From Gammaproteobacteria bacterium (GTDB lineage Bacteria > Pseudomonadota > Gammaproteobacteria > UBA9339), in assembly GCA_018814965.1 (NCBI GenBank), contig JAHIYS010000207.1, forward strand, positions 1 through 5,130: a DNA stretch of 5,130 nucleotides, in the 5' to 3' direction. A program made the position numbers and the translations under genes. Below are positions 1 to 4,785 of the stretch, in pieces; the stretch's first letter is position 1, and every line of letters starts with the position of its first letter. The notes beneath the pieces were generated by a model. It was not told the origin of the DNA and searched no databases. It was given only the letters and a program-made list of their open reading frames with translations.

Positions 1-927
1 CCCATTTTCTAAAGCGAAGTCATAGTTTAATTTTGCTTTAGGACCATAGATGGTATTAACATCTTGTGAGCCGAAATAGTAGCCGCCAACGTAGCCAACT
101 AATCCTTTGGTAAATTCATAACCAAATTCAACGTCAGCACCGCCCATAGCTTTTTCATATTTTTTATCTTGCGTTATCCAGATTTTATTTTTTGCATAAT
201 CATACACAAGTTCTTCGTTGTTTATGCTAAGAAGTCTTGATGTTTTGCCAAAAGGATAATAGATGTTGCCCCCTATAAATAGTTTTTGGAACCAACCCTC
301 GGCGCCAAGTGTTAGCTGATTAAAATAATTTCCAAATTCAGTTCGTTTGCGATCATAGGAACCATAAATGCCGTACATATGATCTTTTTCTGGTGCTAAG
401 TAGCGATACCCAAAATGAATGTTTCCTTCAAATGGTTTACCTGAGCGGTCATAAACCCTGGCTTGAGTAAATACCAAGTGATTGGATGAAGTTTGCCAAA
501 GTGGAATAAAAAGATCTACGCCTGCTGCTGTATTAGAGCTTGCTACATTGAAAAATCGTGTGCCACTAAGCTCAAGATATGGTAGGTAGCTGTTGTTACT
601 GTCTTTGATGGTAGGCGTGCTAGGTGTTTCTTTTATTTCTATGTTTTTGTTTTGAGCTTTGCCTTTTTCATTGTTAAGGTTTTCATTATGTTTTTTTTGA
701 AGGCTTTTATTGTTTTTTGTTGATGGTGATATTTTGTGTTGAGATAAGTTATTAGTGTTTATGTTTGCCTGAGCTTTTGCAGGTGCGGTTGTTTTTTTTG
801 TGGGTAACTTATTGGTGTTATTTGCTAATTTTATAGGGTTTTTATGGACGAAAGCCATGTAGCTGGTAACAGCAACGGTTATAGGTAAAACTAAAAGTAA
901 GAGTGCTATTGTTAGTCGTTTTTTCAT
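1..927 (-). CDS. Inverse autotransporter beta-domain protein (intimin/invasin-like), 3' end missing
   Basis: The 309 codons seen run from ATG at 927 off the left edge with no stop. Residues 1-4 are MKKR and about 5-27 form one hydrophobic segment, a signal peptide or signal anchor. Residues 28-112 are a low-complexity linker rich in Lys, Asn, Gln and Thr. From about 115 the sequence becomes beta-barrel-like, with alternating aromatics. Its features match the inverse autotransporter beta-domain of intimin and invasin: HFGYRYLAPEKDHMYGIYGS (171-190), then LTLGAEGWFQKLFIGGNIYY (205-224), then a GGADVEFGYEF strand (262-272) and GGYYFGSQDV near 281-290. Family members insert the barrel in the outer membrane and export a C-terminal passenger, which would lie outside the window. 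The start at 927 is preferred to the in-frame ATG at 936 because AGGA (936-939) sits 8 nt upstream of it. The peptide gene at 957-1223 lies 29 bp upstream, so the two are probably co-transcribed. The family call is firm. Whether a passenger exists is unknown. Confidence 0.82.
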   Translation of the reverse strand, partial: MKKRLTIALLLLVLPITVAVTSYMAFVHKNPIKLANNTNKLPTKKTTAPAKAQANINTNNLSQHKISPSTKNNKSLQKKHNENLNNEKGKAQNKNIEIKETPSTPTIKDSNNSYLPYLELSGTRFFNVASSNTAAGVDLFIPLWQTSSNHLVFTQARVYDRSGKPFEGNIHFGYRYLAPEKDHMYGIYGSYDRKRTEFGNYFNQLTLGAEGWFQKLFIGGNIYYPFGKTSRLLSINNEELVYDYAKNKIWITQDKKYEKAMGGADVEFGYEFTKGLVGYVGGYYFGSQDVNTIYGPKAKLNYDFALENG

Positions 928-956
928 GGTTTTCATCCTGCTGTTTTGGGGTTAGC

Positions 957-1223
957 CTATTTTTGTTTAGAAGAAAAAACCTTACCTGGTATAGCCGCAA
1001 GGAAGTTGGCGGTCCAACTACAAAGGTATTGAGTTGCTAAACCAGCTGCAGAAAGGATTAAATATCTTTGCGCCGTTGATTGTGGCAGTTGATTATTGCT
1101 AATAAGGTAATGAGCTGCTTCAGCGAATACTCCTAGCCCAATAAATGAGCCGGCTGTACCAGCTAAGGTTCCGCCAGAAATGGCGCTAATCTCATTTTTA
1201 TTTAATTCGCTAATATTGGTCAT
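957..1223 (-). CDS. Double-glycine leader peptide, class II microcin/bacteriocin-like precursor
   Basis: The protein has 88 residues. Residues 1-18, MTNISELNKNEISAISGG, fit the double-glycine leader pattern (hydrophobic-x-E-L-x-x-x-E-I-x-x-I-x-G-G) that C39-peptidase ABC transporters (PCAT/CvaB type) cut after GG. The predicted mature part is 70 residues. It is small and hydrophobic, with a Gly/Ala-rich helix about 19-43 (GTAGSFIGLG, a GxxxG-like pattern) and a second hydrophobic stretch about 58-82 with a single Cys, then a basic tail ending SSKQK. This layout is typical of membrane-active class II microcins and bacteriocins. The start at 1223 is preferred to the in-frame ATG at 1247 because GAGGA (1232-1236) lies 8 nt upstream and the leader then has normal length. 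No immunity protein or exporter is visible in the window, so antibacterial activity is an inference. A different exported peptide role is possible. Confidence 0.72.
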   Translation of the reverse strand: MTNISELNKNEISAISGGTLAGTAGSFIGLGVFAEAAHYLISNNQLPQSTAQRYLILSAAGLATQYLCSWTANFLAAIPGKVFSSKQK

Positions 1224-1231
1224 AAAAATCG

Positions 1232-1236
1232 TCCTC
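1232..1236 (-). promoter_or_regulatory. Shine-Dalgarno site that sets the leader-peptide start
   Basis: GAGGA on the minus strand lies 8 nt before ATG 1223. The alternative ATG at 1247 is upstream of this site and has no purine-rich site of its own, so the first eight codons of the longer reading frame are probably untranslated. Confidence 0.65.
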
Positions 1237-1309
1237 ATTTGACTCATTGATATTAAAAAATATTTTTCTTGTTAGTTGTTTGATACATGCTTAAGTTTAG
1301 AGATGAATT

Positions 1310-1337
1310 ATTAAGGAATGCTTAAGGGTTTATTAAG
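1310..1337 (-). promoter_or_regulatory. Tandem PmrA-type boxes (three YTTAAK half-sites, 11-bp pitch)
   Basis: Read on the minus strand the region is CTTAAT-N5-CTTAAG-N5-CTTAAT, with half-sites at 1332-1337, 1321-1326 and 1310-1315. This matches the PmrA box, YTTAAK-N5-YTTAAK, bound by the OmpR-family regulator PmrA. In Legionella and Coxiella that regulator controls Dot/Icm genes and effectors. A fourth CTTAAG lies at 1290-1295, 20 bp on and so out of phase. A possible -10 hexamer, TCTAAA (1296-1301), would put the -35 position (1319-1324) over the middle half-site, as expected for an activator of this class. The array points at the peptide and autotransporter genes. The pattern is seen directly; the regulator identity is inferred. 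Confidence 0.6.
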
Positions 1338-1367
1338 CCACTATGAAGTAATCGCTAAAAATGAATG

Positions 1368-1621
1368 AATTGGGGTCAAATCTTGAATTGCGAATTGCTG
1401 GGGAAAAATAGCAAAAAGTTTTAGATTCTAGCCAGGACATAATAGTTTGGCCAAAATCTACTTTTTCTGTCGTGTCGGCGAAATCCTGCAGCCAGAAAAT
1501 TTTATAAATTAGCTGAAGAAGTGACACAGAATTAGCTTGCTGGATCCCACGGTCAAGCGTCGCCCCGTTATGTCTTAAAACGGGGCCGCGGAACAACAAC
1601 CATCAAGATTTGGTCCGAATT
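1368..1621. mobile_element. MITE-like non-autonomous element with terminal inverted repeats
   Basis: The left end AATTGGGGTCAAATCTTGA (1368-1386) and the reverse complement of the right end, AATTCGGACCAAATCTTGA (1603-1621), agree at 16 of 19 positions. GAATT occurs at both outer edges (1367-1371 and 1617-1621) and could be a 5-bp target duplication, although AATT is itself palindromic. No transposase is encoded. An 88-codon open frame on the minus strand crosses the element but resembles no protein I know and has no ribosome binding site. The interior holds a perfect 8-bp hairpin at 1562-1586 and a GCTTG/CAAGC dyad at 1535-1558. The element fills the gap between ruvX and the peptide operon. 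It could instead be a relic of a REP/RAYT-type element. Confidence 0.5.
1562..1586. repeat. GC-rich hairpin inside the MITE-like element
   Basis: GCCCCGTT (1562-1569) and AACGGGGC (1579-1586) form a perfect 8-bp stem around a 9-nt loop. The stem stands out in an AT-rich region. No T-run follows on either strand, so a classical intrinsic terminator is unlikely, although it lies 50 bp downstream of the ruvX stop and could protect or end that transcript. Confidence 0.5.
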
Positions 1622-1635
1622 ATTTTTGTTGGTTA

Positions 1636-2061
1636 TTATGGAGAGATTGTATTCATCCAGTCTTCAAGGATGATTTTTGCTGCTTCGCTATCAACGGATT
1701 CATTTTGCAGTGCTTTATATCCACCCCGTTTAAATATTTCTTCTCGTGCGGCTTTGGTGGTTAAGCGTTCTTCTATTGAATATACAGGTAACTTGTAGCG
1801 GTCTTTTAATTGTTCGATGAAATTTTGCGCAAGTTTAGTAACTGGTAAATCACTGTCATCAATTTTATGAGGTACTCCAGCTACTAGTGCATGAGGTTGC
1901 CAAGTTTTAACTAATTCATCGATTTTATCCCAAGGTGGGATCTGGTTCTTTGATAGCAGAGGAGTTAGAGGTGTAGCGCTGCCAGTGATTTTTTGTCCCA
2001 CTGCTACCCCAGTATTTCTAGTACCATAATCAAATGCTATAAAAATCGTTGCTTCATCCAT
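1636..2061 (-). CDS. ruvX: RuvX/YqgF Holliday junction resolvase-like nuclease
   Basis: The 141-residue protein matches the YqgF/RuvX family along its whole length (E. coli about 138). It has an RNase H fold. Family members are linked to Holliday junction processing and to 16S rRNA 5'-end maturation in the cytoplasm. Visible motifs are IAFDYGTRNTGVAVGQ (8-23) with the first catalytic Asp at 11, ITGSATPL (25-32), VAGVP (60-64), EERLTT (97-102) with an acidic active-site residue, RGGY (112-115) and VDSEAAKIILEDW (123-135) with the last catalytic Asp at 124. The loop after VAGVP reads HKIDD, where the family usually has LNMDG, a mild divergence. The start is ATG 2061 with GGAAG (2067-2071) 5 nt upstream; a TTG at 2073 lacks any such site. 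The usual partner yqgE is not adjacent. A long dyad precedes the gene and the MITE-like element follows it. Confidence 0.93.
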   Translation of the reverse strand: MDEATIFIAFDYGTRNTGVAVGQKITGSATPLTPLLSKNQIPPWDKIDELVKTWQPHALVAGVPHKIDDSDLPVTKLAQNFIEQLKDRYKLPVYSIEERLTTKAAREEIFKRGGYKALQNESVDSEAAKIILEDWMNTISP

Positions 2062-2076
2062 TTTTGCTTCCAAAAT

Positions 2077-2119
2077 CTGGTATCCATGTTTGGCTATAAT
2101 GGCAAAACGTGGATACCAG
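2077..2119. repeat. Long inverted repeat between the MFS gene and ruvX
   Basis: Arms at 2077-2093 (CTGGTATCCATGTTTGG) and 2103-2119 are reverse complements at 15 of 17 positions, the outer 10 perfectly. The 9-nt loop is CTATAATGG on the plus strand. In minus-strand RNA it would be a strong stem-loop ending 5 nt before the ruvX Shine-Dalgarno. It could end the MFS transcript (the weak run ATTTTG follows), act in the ruvX leader, or be an operator. The loop also carries a TATAAT, but no matching -35 is seen. The structure is certain; the function is not. Confidence 0.6.
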
Positions 2120-2135
2120 TTGATTTTATGAATAA

Positions 2136-2156
2136 ACCAATTAGTTTTTAATTGGT
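2136..2156 (-). terminator. AT-rich stem-loop over the MFS stop codon, weak terminator candidate
   Basis: ACCAATTA (2136-2143) and TAATTGGT (2149-2156) form a perfect 8-bp stem with a 5-nt loop that includes the TAA stop (2141-2143). On the minus strand it is followed only by TTATTC. The stem is AT-rich and the T-run short, so termination would be inefficient. Confidence 0.3.
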
Positions 2157-3433
2157 CGTTTACATGTACAGGTTTCCTTTATTAAAAAAGATGCTAAGAG
2201 TGCGATAATTAATCCAACCAGCATCATGTAGTTTGCAAGAGTGAAATCTGCCAAAGTATAGGTTGTAATATTATCAATTACTTGAGCGTTGCCGGAGTGT
2301 TCTAGTAACCAGCCAAATAATGGCACTAACATGCCACCTGACATTATTAACATCGAACCAAACCCGGTTGCTGTAGCGGTAATTGTGTGGGGGTTGCTCT
2401 CGGCAATTACTGGGTAACCTATTACTTGAAAGCCCATGATAAGTCCTAAGGCAAAATAAAGGCAAATTTCCGCAGCAAAATGCAGGGTTGGGGCGAACAT
2501 AATTGCTGACATTGCTAATATGGCGAACATAGCGCCAATAATCATAGGTAATTTACGTCGTCCTAGGTAATCTGAAATCCAGCCAGCTAGAGGCGATCCA
2601 ATCATCATCCCTATGAAAAGCATGCTGGTTATTTCTGTGGCTTCTAATTTAGTAAAGTTATGCACATGGGTTAAATAGGGAACCCCCCAGATTCCACCAA
2701 AAACAAAAAGCGGTAGATTAACTAGGCTAATATAAATACCGCTAAGCCAATTTTGTTTGTTAGTGAGGGTTATAGCCAAAGAATGCCAAAAGCCAAGACG
2801 TTCTAATTGCTTATGTTCTTTAATGTCGAGCTTTTCCAAGCCTTTAGGTTCATCGCGTACAATGATAAGTTGCAGAGCTATCAAGATTACACCAAGAGCC
2901 GCTACTAATTGCATTGAATGGCGCCAACCAAATTTTTGGATGAGTAGCGTTAGTGGGGTTTGAGCTATTGTGCCTCCAAACATTGCCATTGTTACAACCA
3001 CACCAACTACCAACGCCATATGGCAAGGATCAAACCAACGTGAGGCAAGTTTGATTGCTGATAGCAAGGTAAATGCTCCAGCAAGACCAATAGCAAGTCT
3101 TGCGGCGTTCATAACCCATAGATCAGAAGCTGTTGAAAAAACATAAGTTGCAATAACCGATATCGAAAACACAATAAGTAATATTTTGCGTACTGAAAAT
3201 CTATCTAGCAACATCCCGGCAGGGAACACAAATAAAACATTGCCGTATGAAAAAAATGCAAATAACTGACCGAGTTGTTTGGCGTTAAAATGAAACTCTT
3301 TTACTAGCTCAGAGTTTATGGAATTAAATAGATTCATCTGAATAAAAATATAGAAAAAGAATAAGGCTGAGGTTAAAACCACAATCCAGGAACGTAACAT
3401 GTTTGGTTGGGCTGTTTGCATTGCGGGGGTCAT
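2141..3433 (-). CDS. Major facilitator superfamily permease, 12 TM
   Basis: The 430-residue inner-membrane protein has the usual MFS length and about twelve hydrophobic segments in two halves, with a central cytoplasmic loop near 193-217 rich in Lys and Glu. The MFS signature between TM2 and TM3 is seen as GMLLDRFSVRK (73-83), and its counterpart between TM8 and TM9 as GWISDYLGRRK (284-294). TM4 carries ARLAIGLAGAF (111-121) and the late segment TATATGFGSMLIMSGG (352-367) is Gly-rich. The sequence style is like organic-anion (ACS) permeases and the Pht-type nutrient permeases of intracellular Legionellales. The substrate cannot be told from sequence; amino acids or organic acids are plausible. 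The start is well set by GGAGGA (3442-3447) 8 nt upstream. The C-terminus has a Cys/Lys-rich tail (CTCKRPIKN). The gene is separated from ruvX by 79 bp holding two dyads, so it may be a single-gene unit. Confidence 0.88.
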   Translation of the reverse strand: MTPAMQTAQPNMLRSWIVVLTSALFFFYIFIQMNLFNSINSELVKEFHFNAKQLGQLFAFFSYGNVLFVFPAGMLLDRFSVRKILLIVFSISVIATYVFSTASDLWVMNAARLAIGLAGAFTLLSAIKLASRWFDPCHMALVVGVVVTMAMFGGTIAQTPLTLLIQKFGWRHSMQLVAALGVILIALQLIIVRDEPKGLEKLDIKEHKQLERLGFWHSLAITLTNKQNWLSGIYISLVNLPLFVFGGIWGVPYLTHVHNFTKLEATEITSMLFIGMMIGSPLAGWISDYLGRRKLPMIIGAMFAILAMSAIMFAPTLHFAAEICLYFALGLIMGFQVIGYPVIAESNPHTITATATGFGSMLIMSGGMLVPLFGWLLEHSGNAQVIDNITTYTLADFTLANYMMLVGLIIALLASFLIKETCTCKRPIKN

Positions 3434-3692
3434 GATACGGTTCCTCCATTTATGTTTTAATTAGAAATGTACTAAACTCTTAAACGCTTCAAACATTATC
3501 ATATGTCTCGAGAAAGTGGAAGAAAGGGTTGCATAAAGGCATAATTAGCAGAAGCGGCTATTTGGATGGTTTGCCAGTTTACAGTATATTGATTATCATC
3601 CTGATCTATCCATTAAAGAGCAAGGCAGGCTTGGTGTTGAGAGAGTTTGGGTTGGAATCGGTAGTTAACCATTTTAAAGATGAGGTTTTTTT
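3434..3692. other. Divergent intergenic region between the MFS and kinase genes
   Basis: This 259-bp region must carry promoters for both neighbours. Toward the MFS gene the minus strand has TATGAT/GATAAT (3495-3503), but no good -35. Toward the kinase gene the plus strand has TATATT (3585-3590) with a weak TTTGGA (3561-3566) 18 bp upstream. Both assignments are tentative. The right half also contains a likely gene remnant, 3549-3668. Confidence 0.35.
3549..3668 (+). pseudogene. Possible gene remnant, 39 codons without start
   Basis: One plus-strand frame opens after TAG at 3546-3548 and runs 39 codons to TAA at 3666-3668 with protein-like composition. It includes ASLQYIDYHPDLSIKEQGRL (9-28) and ERVWVGIGS at the end. 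There is no ATG, GTG or TTG in frame near its beginning. It looks like the C-terminal end of a decayed or displaced gene, but I do not recognise the parent family. Chance openness of an AT-poor stretch cannot be excluded. Confidence 0.3.
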
Positions 3693-3694
3693 TT
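3682..3694 (+). promoter_or_regulatory. Shine-Dalgarno and T9 tract at the kinase TTG start
   Basis: GAGG (3682-3685) is separated by seven Ts from the TTG start at 3693. The T-run itself is nine long (3686-3694) and extends into the start codon. This spacing supports TTG as the real start. The next in-frame ATG (3720) has no ribosome site. Slippage in the T-run would change the spacing between ribosome site and start. Confidence 0.55.
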
Positions 3695-4736
3695 GAAGCA
3701 TGTTATTCAAACAATAGTGATGATTTTATTCATTTTTTGTTTCTGCGGCTGTCATCAAGAGGCTGATTTAAATGATGCCAAAATTGTTTATTCAGAAATA
3801 AGTAAAATTTCAATTTTTAAAGGGATCCCCAGCAATAAAATAGCTATTGAGAGAATTGGCGGATGGTCCAATTTTACTTATTTAATAACTTTGCCTAAAA
3901 AGGTAAGGTTTGTGTTGCGAATGCCAAAAAAGGGGGCGTCCAAATTAAAGGGGTTGCTAAAAATAAATACTTATAACGAATATGCAAATTCAAATCACGC
4001 GTATTTATTAGAGATCAGTGCAAAGATAGAATTTTTTGATCCAACTCGTGATATATTTCTGCTTAAGTATGTTGAAAATAAAAAAACATTAGAAGGGGTT
4101 GATTTTCATGACGCTGAGATTTTAAAGGACGTAGCCCGTATTTTGAATAAGTTACATTCTTCAAAGACCATGTTTAATAATGATGTGAATATATTTTTAG
4201 CATTGGAACGATTGGCAGATTATTTTAGTGTGACATACCAGGACAAAATACCTAAAGATTTAGGAGGGCTGTTGTCTGTGGTTAAAAAAGCACAGCTTGT
4301 TTTTAGGGATTTAAATGTACCCAAAGTTCCTTGTCACGGCGATTCAAATCCAGGCAATTTTTTGCTTACTGATAAAGGGGTTATATTGGTAGACTGGGAA
4401 TATTCAGGAAATGATGACCCTGCTTGGGATCTTGCGCTTTTGTCTGTGACTGCCGAATTCAACCATGAGCAGGATCGTTTAATGATAAATGCGTATGGTA
4501 ATAAAGAAGATAAGCTGTTATTAGAGAGAGTAATCATTTATAAACCTTTGGTACAGTTATGGAGGTTTTTTTGGGTCGGTTTCCAAGCTTTTAATGGTGA
4601 TGATGAAGATGAGAAGCAGCGATTTCTTAAAATGAGTGAACTTAGGTACGATGATTGTAAAAAAATACTTCTATCAAAAGAGTTTAATAACTCCTTAGCC
4701 AGATTGGCTAAGCAAAAAAGTAAAGTGATACATTAA
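3693..4736 (+). CDS. Choline-kinase/APH-family phosphotransferase with lipoprotein-like N-terminus
   Basis: The 347-residue protein has the bilobal kinase fold of the APH/choline kinase (LicA-like) family, which transfers ATP phosphate to a small alcohol such as choline, ethanolamine, thiamine or an aminoglycoside. Seen are the N-lobe loop IERIGGWSNFTYLI (52-65), FVLRMP (73-78), helix-C NEYANSNHA (95-103), hinge-like KYVENKKTL (125-133), catalytic loop CHGDSNPGNFLL (214-225) with Asp217 and Asn222, and the metal-binding VDWEYSGNDDPAWDLALL (233-250) with Asp234. The active site looks intact. Before the domain, residues 1-20 form a short signal peptide with a hydrophobic core (8-17) and a lipobox-like FCGC (17-20), then His21. 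That suggests a lipid-anchored exported protein, odd for an ATP user; a plain membrane anchor is possible. No alternative in-frame start lies between the anchor and the kinase domain. The substrate is unknown. The radical SAM gene follows by 49 bp. Confidence 0.82.
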   Translation: MKHVIQTIVMILFIFCFCGCHQEADLNDAKIVYSEISKISIFKGIPSNKIAIERIGGWSNFTYLITLPKKVRFVLRMPKKGASKLKGLLKINTYNEYANSNHAYLLEISAKIEFFDPTRDIFLLKYVENKKTLEGVDFHDAEILKDVARILNKLHSSKTMFNNDVNIFLALERLADYFSVTYQDKIPKDLGGLLSVVKKAQLVFRDLNVPKVPCHGDSNPGNFLLTDKGVILVDWEYSGNDDPAWDLALLSVTAEFNHEQDRLMINAYGNKEDKLLLERVIIYKPLVQLWRFFWVGFQAFNGDDEDEKQRFLKMSELRYDDCKKILLSKEFNNSLARLAKQKSKVIH

Positions 4737-4785
4737 GCGTCATTTTAAAGGAGTTCTTTGGTAAAGAATAAGGTGCATAATTTTT
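4737..4785 (+). other. Short gap between kinase and radical SAM genes
   Basis: No terminator is visible, which supports co-transcription. The best ribosome-site match, AAAGGAG (4747-4753), is too far from ATG 4786. It lies 4 nt before a TTG (4758) that opens a 24-codon frame ending at 4832, overlapping the next gene. AAGG (4770-4773) lies 12 nt before ATG 4786 and is a poor but usable site. Confidence 0.4.

Noticed and set aside
1562..1586. Intrinsic terminator for ruvX
   Set aside because: The stem is good, but neither strand has a T-run after it and it belongs to the mobile-like element.
1333..1599. 88-codon minus-strand open frame
   Set aside because: It lies almost wholly inside the inverted-repeat-bounded element, overlaps the outermost PmrA half-site, has no ribosome site and no recognisable protein features.
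1610..1798. 62-codon plus-strand open frame
   Set aside because: It is antisense to the conserved C-terminal half of RuvX and has no independent support.
2062..2073. TTG start for RuvX four codons upstream
   Set aside because: No ribosome site precedes TTG 2073, whereas GGAAG is placed for ATG 2061.
2095..2100. TATAAT as a plus-strand promoter
   Set aside because: It sits in the loop of the dyad, has no -35 hexamer at a suitable distance, and would read into the MFS gene antisense.
2274..2963. Two open frames of 63 and 68 codons within the MFS gene
   Set aside because: Both overlap conserved MFS transmembrane coding sequence in other frames and show no family features.
3503..3544. Short plus-strand ATG frame of 13 codons in the MFS-kinase gap
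   Set aside because: It has no ribosome site and ends after 13 codons; its product resembles nothing known.
4334..4537. 67-codon minus-strand open frame
   Set aside because: It is antisense to the kinase catalytic loop and metal-binding motif, which clearly decide the coding frame.
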